64,000 nt of DNA from Rothia nasimurium (GTDB taxonomy: Bacteria; Actinomycetota; Actinomycetes; Actinomycetales; Micrococcaceae): positions 372,001-436,000 of the forward strand of contig NZ_CAKMTD010000001.1 of assembly GCF_928391935.1 (NCBI RefSeq). The letters run 5' to 3'. The notes under the pieces were generated by a model that saw nothing but the letters and a program-made list of their open reading frames with translations, made no database searches and had not been told where the DNA came from. Every line of letters starts with the position of its first letter. The stretch's first letter is position 1. This document shows positions 53,562 to 63,250 of this stretch, in pieces. Position numbers and translations under genes: made by a program.

Positions 53562-54785
53562 CTACTCCCCGGCGTCCAGGGGGCCTCCCAACCAGTATTC
53601 AATCAGGCGGCGGGAGATGGATGCCTGCCCCGGTAGCTGCACTTCCTGAGACCGATGGGCCTCAACCAGCTCCTCTCTCGTAAACCAACGGATTTCTTCA
53701 ATTTCCGCGCCATCTGCCTCAACGGCCTCTGGATTTGAAATCTCAGCAAGGAACCCACACATGAGCGAACGAGGAAAAGGCCAAGGCTGAGACCCCAGAT
53801 ACCGCTGGGACATCACCAAGCCACCACATTCCTCATACACCTCCCTCAGGACAGCACCTTCCAAGGACTCACCAGCGTCCACAAAACCGGCAAACGTTGA
53901 ATACCGCCCCTTCCCCCACGCCCGGGCCTGGCCCAGCAGGATCTTCGGAACACCATCCACCGTAGCTGTCACAGCAGTAATGACGGCAGGATCAGTGCGG
54001 GGAAAAAGCTCCCGGCCCCCGTCCGTCACCCGAACCCAGCCGCCCCTCACAACGTAAGTAGGGGCGCCCGTCCTCTCATCAAAACCTGACGACTCGTGCC
54101 AGGCAGCCAGGGCCCCGGCTGCGGCCAGCACCTCACCCCAGCTCGACCTGTCCCCTGGCCCCACAAACCCGTGAGCAACGACGTCCCTCAACCCCAACCA
54201 GGACCCACCGGTTCGCGCCGCCAGAACATCAGCAACGGTCTGCTCCTGATTCTCAAACCCCTGAAGATTCAAGGGATCAACCCCAAAATCAAGGAAATCA
54301 GCAAACTCCCCCACCAGGGCAAGGACGGGCTGTTCACCCGGGGCAGGACAAGAGGCAGGTGCCGTCCCCTCCGACAGCTCCACCACCCGAGTCCCCGCAA
54401 AAATCAGCGACGGCCGGGTGACATCCTCGGCGGACGTATACGCCAACACTGCCTGCCGATGCAAAGCCATGCTCTGGGCAAGGTCAAGGGGAACCAAACT
54501 GTCATCCACCAAAACCCGGCCCCGATCAACCGCAATCAAGGCAGGAGCAACCCGCCAGGGATACAACCTCTCATCCAGGTCGTCCTCCCCCACCAGGGCC
54601 TTACCCAGGGAAGCAAAAAACCCCGGCAACTCCCTCAAGGTACCGGCCGTCCGCACCCGATCCGTCACCAGAGGAACCCGCCCCAAGGGCGAAAACCAGT
54701 CAGAGCTGGCCTCCACCACAGGCTCCGATAAACCCGACCCAGAATGTGGGCTGGTCGACAGTTTACTGGGATTTGAGGTAACCAC
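53562..54785 (-). CDS. nudC: NAD+ diphosphatase NudC-like Nudix hydrolase without zinc ribbon
   Basis: This 407-residue protein has the Nudix box GFVDAGESLEGAVLREVYEE near residue 291 and the NudC signature SQPWPFPRSLM about 20 residues later. NudC hydrolyses NAD(H) and removes NAD caps from RNA. The zinc ribbon between the N-terminal and Nudix domains is changed: the usual FCxxCG reads FDERTG, and the second cysteine pair is missing (GGWVRVTDGGRELFPRTDP). No zinc can bind there. It starts at GTG 54785 with AAGGGG upstream. Its promoter must overlap that of the divergent phosphotransferase, whose start is only 37 bp away. Confidence 0.9.
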   Translation of the reverse strand: MVTSNPSKLSTSPHSGSGLSEPVVEASSDWFSPLGRVPLVTDRVRTAGTLRELPGFFASLGKALVGEDDLDERLYPWRVAPALIAVDRGRVLVDDSLVPLDLAQSMALHRQAVLAYTSAEDVTRPSLIFAGTRVVELSEGTAPASCPAPGEQPVLALVGEFADFLDFGVDPLNLQGFENQEQTVADVLAARTGGSWLGLRDVVAHGFVGPGDRSSWGEVLAAAGALAAWHESSGFDERTGAPTYVVRGGWVRVTDGGRELFPRTDPAVITAVTATVDGVPKILLGQARAWGKGRYSTFAGFVDAGESLEGAVLREVYEECGGLVMSQRYLGSQPWPFPRSLMCGFLAEISNPEAVEADGAEIEEIRWFTREELVEAHRSQEVQLPGQASISRRLIEYWLGGPLDAGE

Positions 54786-54822
54786 CTTAAAACACCCCTT
54801 GAACTCTTGTAGGCTTGAATAC

Positions 54823-55806
54823 GTGACTTCAACCCCGCTTCAACTTGCCGCCATAGTATCAGCTGGAGTGCCCGGCCTCTACCCCGTCGCAGCCCTCCCC
54901 TCAGCAGACGACACCCACGACTTTGACTCGGCGATCATCATCGACTCAGCCAACAAGCGGTGGCGGGTCCGCGCCCCCAAACACCCTGAAGCCAGTGTCC
55001 GCCTCGAAGCAGAGCATGTCATACTGCAATCCTTCACCCCGGGCCTACGCGCCCGCCTCCCCTTCCTCGTGCCCACCATCGTCGGCACCGTCACCCTCGA
55101 TGGCCGCCAGGCCTTCATCTACTCGCATATTCCCGGCAAACTCCATGACATCGACGAGCTGACCGACATTTTCTACAGCTCCACTCCCGGCAAGCCCGGC
55201 CTTGTTCAGGACCTAGCCCACGCCATAGCAACGATTCACGTCTTCCCCACCACCATCGTCGAAGATGCTGACCTGCCGGTCTACACCTCCCAACAGGTCC
55301 GGGAACGGCGACTGGCTGAACTAGACCTGGCCGTTGCCACAGGCAAGGTCCCCTCAGGCCTGCTCAGCCGTTGGGAGCAGCAACTGACCAACCAGGATCT
55401 GTGGGACTTCCGCACCAGGGTTATTCACGGGGACCTCAACGAAGACAACCTGGTCCTGGAAAAGAAAAAAATCGTTGAGATTACCGGCTGGTCAGAAGTC
55501 TGCGTCGGTGACCCAGCCCAAGACTTCGCCTGGCTCCTGGCCTGTGAAGACCCCTCCCTCCGAGAAAAAGTTTTTGAAGCTTACCGCAAGGAAATGCCGC
55601 AGGAACCAGACCGGAACCTAGAAGCACGCGCCAACCTCTACGCAGAATTTGCGTTAGCCCAATGGCTGATTCGAGGTGTAGAGCTTGATGACCGGGTCAT
55701 GATTTCCGAAGCAGTCTCCATGCTGAATCACCTCGAAGAGGAACTCACCTCAGCAGGCATGTTGCAACCACACACAACCGAGCAAAAGCCAGAACCAATC
55801 GAATAA
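54823..55806 (+). CDS. APH-family phosphotransferase-like protein
   Basis: This 327-residue protein has the kinase-like APH fold. The catalytic loop HGDLNEDNLVL (near residue 204) is intact. The metal-binding position that normally reads (L/I)DW is EITGWSEV here, so the DFG-type aspartate is replaced by glycine before GDPAQDFAWLL. Relatives in actinobacteria include macrolide phosphotransferase-like proteins of unknown substrate. It starts at GTG 54823, 7 bp after a TAGGCT -10 box, so the mRNA may be leaderless. Resistance to any antibiotic should not be inferred. Confidence 0.82.
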   Translation: MTSTPLQLAAIVSAGVPGLYPVAALPSADDTHDFDSAIIIDSANKRWRVRAPKHPEASVRLEAEHVILQSFTPGLRARLPFLVPTIVGTVTLDGRQAFIYSHIPGKLHDIDELTDIFYSSTPGKPGLVQDLAHAIATIHVFPTTIVEDADLPVYTSQQVRERRLAELDLAVATGKVPSGLLSRWEQQLTNQDLWDFRTRVIHGDLNEDNLVLEKKKIVEITGWSEVCVGDPAQDFAWLLACEDPSLREKVFEAYRKEMPQEPDRNLEARANLYAEFALAQWLIRGVELDDRVMISEAVSMLNHLEEELTSAGMLQPHTTEQKPEPIE

Positions 55807-55834
55807 ACCAGTAACCTCCCAGAAAATACCCGAT

Positions 55835-55880
55835 GACGGGGCTTGTACCACCTAGCCAGGTAGGCCAAGCCCCTTTCGTC
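55835..55880. terminator. Bidirectional terminator before adnB
   Basis: GACGGGGCTTG (55835-55845) pairs with CAAGCCCC (55866-55873) and CGTC (55877-55880) with a small inner stem, between convergent genes. Confidence 0.7.
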
Positions 55881-55914
55881 GTAAGGTGCTACCCCCTGAC
55901 GGGGAGCTACCCAC

Positions 55915-58900
55915 TCAAGGGTGAAGGATTCGGGAGGCAGCCTTGCCCAGTTTCTCCGCCCGCCTGAGCTTTTTCTCCAGCTGGTCCACCTCTAGCGGCC
56001 GGTCAACCTGCTTGGTTTCACCTGTTGAGGCGTAGAAGAAACATGCCTCAACCTGCTCTTCCGGTATTCCCAGCAGGCGGGCAAAACCAATACGGTACAG
56101 GGCCAGCTGAACGGAACGGTCCTTGAACTCCTTGTCGGTGCGGGGAGGCTGACCGGTCTTCCAGTCAACCAGCTCATAAAAGGTGGTTCCGTCCTCGCTC
56201 TGGCGGGAAAAAATCGCATCCACCCGGCCGCGAATGGTAACTCCACCAATCGGAGTTTCAAGCGGGTACTCCAGGGCCCAGGGTTCACGGTTGGCCCAGG
56301 AGCTCTTCAGGAAGTTTGCCTTCAGGCCAGGCAGATTCAGCTCTTCATCGGTGTCCTCATCCTCGTAATCTTCAGCCAGTTCCAGCATGCCCAAGGTTCC
56401 AAAATGGTCCTCTACCCAACTGTGGAAGACCGTACCCTGACGGGCGGCGATACTGGGCCTTTGGGGCATGGGACGACGGATATTATCGATGACGTCCTGG
56501 GGTGAAGCCACCATGGCGACAAGCTGGGAGGCTGACAGGTGGGTCGGCAGCTCGAAGTCTTGGTGTTCAGACGGGTGGGCCAGGAGCTGGAGCAGTAGCT
56601 CTGTTTCCTCTTCCCAATCCGCAATTACCTGCTGGACTTCGGGGGCTGACTCTAGGTCTGGATGCGATAGGGCGGCGAGGGCAGCCTGATAATCAGCCTC
56701 TGTCAGACCTCCAGCAGTCACATTCAAGGCAGCCCGTTGCACAACCTCGCGGGGGGTAAGCCCCGTTTTTCTCCCCTGAGGCGCACGTGAGGCCTCCTTC
56801 ATCTGCGTTTCGGTTACCTCATTGAGTTCTTCTGGTGAGGACCAGCTCAGAACCTGCGGGCCGTCAAAGGGATCAAACGGCCACAGGGCAGTTGCAATCG
56901 CCACAGCCTGGGGGTTGCTGTCACCAATCACCTCAGGGGCTATCGTGGAGACTACATCAAGCAAGGCTGCAGAGGTCAGTTCCTCTAGGAAACTGGAGAG
57001 GCCACGAGGTTTAGCCCCGGTCCCCTTCCACACAGAAGTGGACATCATGAGCTTGCTTCGGGCTCGTGTAAAAGCCACATACGCTAGGCGGCGCTCTTCA
57101 TTTCGTCGGTAGGAAATTGCATCGTCCTTCAGCAGGAGCATAAACTCCCCAAAATCTGCCAGGTTCTCAAAATCAGAACGCCAGGCAGGAAGGTAGGGGG
57201 CATCACCACGCAAGGGCCAGGGCATATTATTTGACTTCTTGGTCCAGCGTTCGTCCTTGTTATCGGGGAATTCGCCTTCTGCCATTCCGGGAATATAAAC
57301 GTGGTCCCATTCCAGCCCCTTAGAAGCGTGAACGGTCAAAATCTGAACGGCATCCTTGCGGGGGGCCTCAGTCACCATCTCAAGGCCGGATTCCTCATGG
57401 ACGGTAGCATCCAGCCAGGCAAGGAACCCGGTAATTCCAGCAGCTGAAGCCCCGGTAGCGCTGAGGGAGAAGGTAACTGCCGAGTGCTCGTCGTCAGGCT
57501 CAAGCCCATGGGCTGCTGACTGGAGGAGGGCGGTGATTCGGGGGGCTGTGCTTTCGTACTGCGCTGCAACGTCCAGCAGGGCATCAAGGTTCCTGCGGGC
57601 GGTAGAGGCATTGACGCCGGGACGGGCGGCTAACTCGATATCAAGCAACAGGGTGCGTTCAATCTCTGTGAGGAGGGTGGTGAGATCATCGGCTGTGAAT
57701 TGCCGGAGGTAGGCTAGTTCCTTGGACAGAGCATCTAAACGGTGTAGCCCCTCTGCAGTGATGGACCGTCCTGTTCGAGGTGAAACCCAGTCTGGTGAAG
57801 GAAGATTTTCCAGGGCTTCAACCAGGGAGGCCCCGTCCGTGACATCGGGTGCTGCCGCCTTCATCAGCCGCTCGTAGTCAGCCCGGTGATCAGCTGTGGG
57901 TTCTTGCTGGTCTTGGGCTTTCTGAGGCTGTTCCAGCTCGTCCAGGATCTCTTGTTCTGCTCTCAGATGGGCTGCTTGCTCTGTAATGCCGTACCGGATT
58001 TCAAGTTCCCGCTGCTTCTTCAGGAACTCAGCCCAGTCACCAAAGGCCAGCAGATCTGAGAGCCCCAGACGCCAACGGGCCCCTGCTAAAAGTCGCATGA
58101 GAGCGTCTGAACGGCCAGGATCGCTGAGGACTCTGAGGACAGCTACAGTATCAACTACTTCTGGGGTATCGAGTAGGCCGCCGAGGCCCACAACCTGGTA
58201 TGGAATGCCCAATTCGTCGAAGGCCGACCGGATGGGATTCATGTAGGCCCTCTTTTTGCAAAGAACCGCCATGGTTGGCATTTCGTCAAGAGGACGGTGG
58301 GTGAACTTAGCCCTTTCCGCCTCGATGGCTGAGGCGATGTACTGGGCCTCCTGCTGGTCGGTCAGGAACTCCCCCATGAGTACTTGGCCTGTGGTCGGGT
58401 TAGGACGGGTGCGTAGCGGCGGCACTTCGATACGATGGTGGGACCTTACCCAGCTGGGCTTGATGGCAAGGGGCGCAGCTGACTTATTAGCCGCTTCAAG
58501 GATGGCAGTGTCGTTACGCCAGGCAACGGTGAGGTAGCTTGCTGTGGGATCTGCTGCCGGAAAATAGTCGTAGAAGCTGAAGAGCTGGCCGTCTGAAGCT
58601 CCCCGGAAACCGTAGATAGATTGTTTGGGGTCGCCAACAGCCATGACGGGGTGTTGATCCCGCCCCTTGGTTCCGCCGAAGAGATCTGAAAAGAGCTGCA
58701 TCTGGGCGTGGGAGGTGTCCTGGAATTCATCCAGAAGCACCACCTTGAACCGTTCCCTTTCGGTTGTTGCGGCCAGGGGTACGTCTCGGGCGATGCGGGC
58801 TGCGTTGGCGATGAGGTCGCCGTAATCTAGCACCTGCATCTGTTGTTTGACCCGGATATACCGCTGAGCCAGTTCTGCGTAGAATTTCCGCATTTCCAGC

Positions 58901-59604
58901 CCCTGGACGAGACTACGTTGTTCGGAGGTTGCCCCCTTACTGGTGGGCTTCTGCAAGCTACTGACCCGGGCTAGGGTTTCGTCGCACCAGGCCATGACCT
59001 GGTCAGGAGTAATCAAATGTTCGGAGCACTCCCCCGCTAGAGAAATGACGTCAGAGACAATCGTTGATTTTGATACTTCTTTTTCCGGTAGCTTCCCTTC
59101 ATAGTGCTCCACGATTTGGGCCACCAGCTGCCAGGTTTGGGCTCCACCCAGCATCTGGGCGTCGTCTTCAATTCCTATGCGCAGGCCGTATTGTTTGACC
59201 AGGGTGTTGGCATAGGAGTGGTAGGTCAGGATGGTGGGATCGCTTGTCACCTGGTCGTGTTCTTCACCGGGTGCTTTCTTGACTATTCCCAGGCGGCGGA
59301 GTTCTTCGAGGCGGGAGCGCATGCGTTCACGGAGTTCACCGGCGGCCTTCCGGGTGAAGGTCACACCGAGCACCTGGTCTGCTCTGACCAGCCCGTTGGC
59401 TACTAGCCAGACCACTCGATCAACCATGGTGGCGGTTTTACCTGAGCCAGCTCCAGCTACAACCAGGCGGGGGATGAGGGGGGAGGAGATGATGGCAGAT
59501 TGTTCTTCGGTGGGACGAGGACGGACGAGGGTATCTGCGATGTACTCGGGGGTCATAAGTTCAGCGTCAGCAGGGAGACCGAACAGGGTGGGGTCGATTG
59601 TCAT
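55915..59604 (-). CDS. adnB: AdnB: helicase-nuclease subunit for double-strand break resection
   Basis: This 1229-residue protein has a UvrD-like motor with Walker A VAGAGSGKTATM near residue 50, DEFQDTSHAQMQLFSDLFGG near 292 and GDPKQSIYGFRGA, motifs V-VI with LTVHASKGLEWDHVYIPG and RLAYVAFTRARSKL, and a C-terminal RecB-like nuclease. The nuclease signature GRVDAIFSRQ, then ELVDWKTGQPP and QLALYR, is intact. With AdnA it forms the heterodimer that resects DNA ends in mycobacteria. It starts 18 bp after the adnA stop. Confidence 0.93.
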   Translation of the reverse strand: MTIDPTLFGLPADAELMTPEYIADTLVRPRPTEEQSAIISSPLIPRLVVAGAGSGKTATMVDRVVWLVANGLVRADQVLGVTFTRKAAGELRERMRSRLEELRRLGIVKKAPGEEHDQVTSDPTILTYHSYANTLVKQYGLRIGIEDDAQMLGGAQTWQLVAQIVEHYEGKLPEKEVSKSTIVSDVISLAGECSEHLITPDQVMAWCDETLARVSSLQKPTSKGATSEQRSLVQGLEMRKFYAELAQRYIRVKQQMQVLDYGDLIANAARIARDVPLAATTERERFKVVLLDEFQDTSHAQMQLFSDLFGGTKGRDQHPVMAVGDPKQSIYGFRGASDGQLFSFYDYFPAADPTASYLTVAWRNDTAILEAANKSAAPLAIKPSWVRSHHRIEVPPLRTRPNPTTGQVLMGEFLTDQQEAQYIASAIEAERAKFTHRPLDEMPTMAVLCKKRAYMNPIRSAFDELGIPYQVVGLGGLLDTPEVVDTVAVLRVLSDPGRSDALMRLLAGARWRLGLSDLLAFGDWAEFLKKQRELEIRYGITEQAAHLRAEQEILDELEQPQKAQDQQEPTADHRADYERLMKAAAPDVTDGASLVEALENLPSPDWVSPRTGRSITAEGLHRLDALSKELAYLRQFTADDLTTLLTEIERTLLLDIELAARPGVNASTARRNLDALLDVAAQYESTAPRITALLQSAAHGLEPDDEHSAVTFSLSATGASAAGITGFLAWLDATVHEESGLEMVTEAPRKDAVQILTVHASKGLEWDHVYIPGMAEGEFPDNKDERWTKKSNNMPWPLRGDAPYLPAWRSDFENLADFGEFMLLLKDDAISYRRNEERRLAYVAFTRARSKLMMSTSVWKGTGAKPRGLSSFLEELTSAALLDVVSTIAPEVIGDSNPQAVAIATALWPFDPFDGPQVLSWSSPEELNEVTETQMKEASRAPQGRKTGLTPREVVQRAALNVTAGGLTEADYQAALAALSHPDLESAPEVQQVIADWEEETELLLQLLAHPSEHQDFELPTHLSASQLVAMVASPQDVIDNIRRPMPQRPSIAARQGTVFHSWVEDHFGTLGMLELAEDYEDEDTDEELNLPGLKANFLKSSWANREPWALEYPLETPIGGVTIRGRVDAIFSRQSEDGTTFYELVDWKTGQPPRTDKEFKDRSVQLALYRIGFARLLGIPEEQVEACFFYASTGETKQVDRPLEVDQLEKKLRRAEKLGKAASRILHP

Positions 59605-59622
59605 CTTTGGTTCTCCTTGGTG

Positions 59623-62600
59623 TTACTGGGCGGGGCGGACGGTGATGGATCGGCCTCGTGAGCAGAGGGGGCAGATGTCGGGGAGGGTGCAGCCCACGCC
59701 GAATTTTCCATCGCCTGAATGTCGGGCTTGAACAAATTCATGGGCAATGAGTTCAGCGGCTCGGGTAATGAGGTCTACAGCCCAGGTGCTGTCGGTGCTG
59801 AGGGGTTCTTGGACCTGTTCGGAGTAGCTCTTTGTGGTGTCGCCGATTTGCAGGAGGAGGGCCCCGCCGGATAGCTCCTGCAGGTTGTAGAAGGGCAGGA
59901 CTGTTCTTTCCTGGGGGGCTGGCGTTGTACCGTCCTGGGCCTGCATTTCCTTACTCATCTGGTCGCCTGCTCCAGCTTCAAGCGCAACCTGGTAGGCAGC
60001 GAGTTGGGGATGCAGCTGAATGTCTGCCTTGGTTGGTTTAGACTTACCAGTTTTGATGTCAATAATGATGAACCGGCCCAGTTGGTCCACCTCGATACGG
60101 TCAACTCGGCCTGACAGGATAGCGTCCTTGGTGGGGCCGGGCACGAGTACGCTGAAGCTGCCTTCAACTCCCACAAGGCGGCGTCCCTTTGCCGGTAGTT
60201 CTCTCACGTATTCAGCAAATTTCATCACCATGGTCTCGGCCCGCTCAATAACCTTTTGGCTTTCCCATGTTGGGGGTAGGCCCAGTTCTGGCAGGCGGCG
60301 GCGTAGCTCGTTACGCAGGGTGATTCCGTCTGCCTCTGGGTAGTCTTCGCAAATGGAGTGAATGAGGGTTCCGAGGCTTCGGGAGGCATCGGTGGCGGCT
60401 TCGGCCCGGGCGGCTGAAACGAACCAGTCCAGGGGGGATCTATGTATTTTCTCGATCTGGGATGGGGAAACTGGCACTGGCCCATCGCCGTTGAAGGCTG
60501 GGTCAGTTGACGAAAGGGACAGCATGCCCCACCAGGACGAGGGATGGGCGCCAGGTAGGGGCACCCCTGAAGTTGCTTCTGGGTCGGCAAGGCGGTGCAG
60601 GAGCCTAGCTGCGGCATCAGCCTTGGCTGGGGAGAGATGTTGGGCTTCTGCCCACTGGCGTAGTTCTGCGATGAGGGAGCGAAGGGTCATGGGTCTACGC
60701 ACGGTGGTGTTGGTGCGTTCCCCTCCCTGGGGTGGGGCAAAGATATCTAGCAGTTCGCTGGGGGCCTCGTCTACTGAGGAGACTGCTGTGCAGATGACCC
60801 GCTCGCTGGCGCGGGAGACTGCTGTGGAGAACATACGAATTTCGTCGAAGCGGTTTGCCTTGAGTCGGTCCAGGAGGGCCTGGCCCCGGTGGTCTGTCCC
60901 GCCCGGGGTGGAGCGTCCGGTGACGGCATCGACCAGGTCTAGGGTGCCGAGGAGGGAACCTCGGACGGTGGTGTTTGGCCATGTTCCGTCTTGGATTCCT
61001 GCGACGTAGACGGTATCCCATTGGCGGCCTGCTGCGAGCGCCGGGGTGAGGATTTCTAGGGCGTCCCGGTAGCTGGTGCGTTCTGCCAGGGTGTCCATGG
61101 GGAGGTCTTGGGAGTCGATATAGGCTAGGAATTGCTCTGCGGTAGCACCGGGCATTTGGTCGGTGTAGCGGGCGGCGGCTTCGAAGAGGCCGATCATGGC
61201 GTCGATGTCTCGGCCAGCCCGGTCTGCGCCGGTTCCCCCGGTGAGGTATTGCTTGCGCCAGATGGGGGCGAGCCCGGAGGCTTCCCAGAGGGCCCAGAGG
61301 ACTGTTTCGGCGGTTGCGCCAGGCTCGTTGAGGGCTTTTTCACCGGCTGTTAGGACGGCTGCCAGGCGGCGGGCTGCTTGCCCGGCGCCTTGGGTGGGAA
61401 GCTGGTGGGGGTTCATGAGGGCTTCTACGAGGAGGGAGTCGCTGTCTCTTGTTCCTCCAGCGCGGAGTTCGTTGGCGCGGAGGCGCTGGCGGAGGCGGCG
61501 GATTTCCATGGTTGTGGCTCCTCCCAGGCGGGAGGTGAGCAGGGCGATGGCTGTATCGACGCCTAGGCCCCATGCTGCTCCGGCTTTTTCGACGTAGGGG
61601 CTGGGGGGTGGTGCCTCCTGGTTATCAGGGTTCTGGGGGGCGGGAGTGGGGGTTTCAGGGGTCGTGCTGGGGGCTGGTTGTTCCGTGGTGGAGTCGGGGT
61701 TGGCGGGGTCTTCCTCCTGGGCTCGGATGGTTCGGGTATGAAGGATGAGGCCCAGGGCGTCGAGGAAGGGGCGGACTGCTGGCTCGTCGCGGACGGGGGT
61801 CAGGGAGGCTGCTGTTTTGACGGGCAGGCCGAGGTTGATCAGGGCTCGTTTGAGACGGTTGACCTGGGTGCTATTGCGGACGATGATGGCGCTGCGTGAG
61901 TATGCTTTTCCCCGGTAGAGGTGGTCTTCGAGGATTAGTTGGGCCAGTAGTTGGTTTTCGAGTTGGGGGGTTTCGACGGTGTGGCTTTCAACTGCTGGAC
62001 GATTGTCCCTAGCTTTTTCGGGGTTGAGGAGGGCGCCGTCGTCCCCCACCGGGAGGAGGGCTTCTTCCAGGGGTTCAGTTTGCGGTTGGGTGAGGGTGCG
62101 GGTGTGGATGGCGCCGGGGACGAGAGGTAACCTGCTGGCTGTTTCGGCCCAGCGGGCGGCTATGTCGGGGGCCATTCGCCAGCTGGTGTCCAGGTGGACT
62201 GTTGTCAGGTTCCCGTCGAAGAGGTCAGGTAGGGTTCCAGCCAGTTGGGGAGTTGCGCCGCGGAACCCTTGTACGACAGTATCTGTGCAGCAGGTGAGGC
62301 AAACACTGGTTGGGGCGGTGGTGCCCGTTCTGGTTGTGGTTGTTGGCCCAACGAGTATCCCCAGGAGCTGGTAGATGGAGGGGGTCAGTTCTTGGACGTC
62401 GTCGACCAGGATTAAACTGTAGCGGCCCCTTTCTTCGGTGAGGAAGTCTGGGTTGGCTTTGAGGACTTTGGCAGCTTCGTGGATGAGGGCGGCCGGATCA
62501 TAGGCGTGGGGGGCTCGGAGGGCCCGAATCTGGCGGTATTCCCGGTATAGCTTGGCGAGGCTTACCCATTCGTGGCGGCCGTATGCCTGGCCAAGTTCGG

Positions 62601-63087
62601 CCACCTGGTCTGCTGACAGGTCGTACTCGGCCATGCGGTCAAAGAAGTCACGGACTTCATGGCGAAATCCGCGGGTTTCGATTGCCTCTTGTAAGTCGTG
62701 AGGCCAGATGAGGGCGGTGCCGTACCCCTGCCGATGACCCTCTAGTAGTTCCTTGATGAGGACGTCCTGTTCTGGACCGCTCAGGAGCTTGGGGGTGTGC
62801 TCAACTCCTGGGAGGTAGCCTTCCATTTGTGCCCGCCGCAAGACGTCGTAGGCGTAGGCTTGCCAGGCCTTGACGGGGGCTGTTGACACGGTGGAGGTGA
62901 TGCTGGTGGAGAAAGCCTCACGGAACCTGGTTGCTGAGACTCGGGTGGGGGTCAGGACCAGCAGGCGGTCAGGGGCGCCACCGTCTTCTACGAAGCCAAC
63001 GGCCTTGTCTAGGAGTCGTTGGGTTTTCCCTGTGCCGGGTGCTCCCAGGTAAAGGGTTGCGGTGTGTTCTGCCGGTGTGGTGTTCAT
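59623..63087 (-). CDS. adnA: AdnA: helicase-nuclease subunit partner of AdnB
   Basis: This 1154-residue protein starts at ATG 63087 (GGGGGAAAG upstream). Walker A is LGAPGTGKTQRLL near residue 15, and LVDDVQELTPSIYQLLGI near 224 replaces the DExx box with a DDVQE form. The C-terminal nuclease keeps GRVDRIEVDQLGRFIIIDIK and QLAAYQ. Three cysteines near the end (CTLPDICPLC) could be part of an iron-sulfur site. A proline/threonine-rich insert of about 50 residues lies near position 480. It is longer than mycobacterial AdnA (about 1050). Order adnA-adnB is as in mycobacteria. Confidence 0.92.
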   Translation of the reverse strand: MNTTPAEHTATLYLGAPGTGKTQRLLDKAVGFVEDGGAPDRLLVLTPTRVSATRFREAFSTSITSTVSTAPVKAWQAYAYDVLRRAQMEGYLPGVEHTPKLLSGPEQDVLIKELLEGHRQGYGTALIWPHDLQEAIETRGFRHEVRDFFDRMAEYDLSADQVAELGQAYGRHEWVSLAKLYREYRQIRALRAPHAYDPAALIHEAAKVLKANPDFLTEERGRYSLILVDDVQELTPSIYQLLGILVGPTTTTRTGTTAPTSVCLTCCTDTVVQGFRGATPQLAGTLPDLFDGNLTTVHLDTSWRMAPDIAARWAETASRLPLVPGAIHTRTLTQPQTEPLEEALLPVGDDGALLNPEKARDNRPAVESHTVETPQLENQLLAQLILEDHLYRGKAYSRSAIIVRNSTQVNRLKRALINLGLPVKTAASLTPVRDEPAVRPFLDALGLILHTRTIRAQEEDPANPDSTTEQPAPSTTPETPTPAPQNPDNQEAPPPSPYVEKAGAAWGLGVDTAIALLTSRLGGATTMEIRRLRQRLRANELRAGGTRDSDSLLVEALMNPHQLPTQGAGQAARRLAAVLTAGEKALNEPGATAETVLWALWEASGLAPIWRKQYLTGGTGADRAGRDIDAMIGLFEAAARYTDQMPGATAEQFLAYIDSQDLPMDTLAERTSYRDALEILTPALAAGRQWDTVYVAGIQDGTWPNTTVRGSLLGTLDLVDAVTGRSTPGGTDHRGQALLDRLKANRFDEIRMFSTAVSRASERVICTAVSSVDEAPSELLDIFAPPQGGERTNTTVRRPMTLRSLIAELRQWAEAQHLSPAKADAAARLLHRLADPEATSGVPLPGAHPSSWWGMLSLSSTDPAFNGDGPVPVSPSQIEKIHRSPLDWFVSAARAEAATDASRSLGTLIHSICEDYPEADGITLRNELRRRLPELGLPPTWESQKVIERAETMVMKFAEYVRELPAKGRRLVGVEGSFSVLVPGPTKDAILSGRVDRIEVDQLGRFIIIDIKTGKSKPTKADIQLHPQLAAYQVALEAGAGDQMSKEMQAQDGTTPAPQERTVLPFYNLQELSGGALLLQIGDTTKSYSEQVQEPLSTDSTWAVDLITRAAELIAHEFVQARHSGDGKFGVGCTLPDICPLCSRGRSITVRPAQ

Positions 63088-63250
63088 GGTCTTTCCCCCA
63101 GTAGTGCTCTGCAGGTAACCTGTGCTGGTTCCCTGCCTAAGGTGGTGCATGTACCTGTATTTCATCATAGGTGGCTGACATTTTAAGAAGCTGGGAGCTT
63201 TAGCCGCCAAATATTTTTGGTGGATGCTCCTAGCGGCTACTATCGGGAGT

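Noticed and set aside
54418-54822. N-terminal extension of the phosphotransferase
   Set aside because: It lies antisense to nudC, and the family N-terminus begins at the GTG at 54823.
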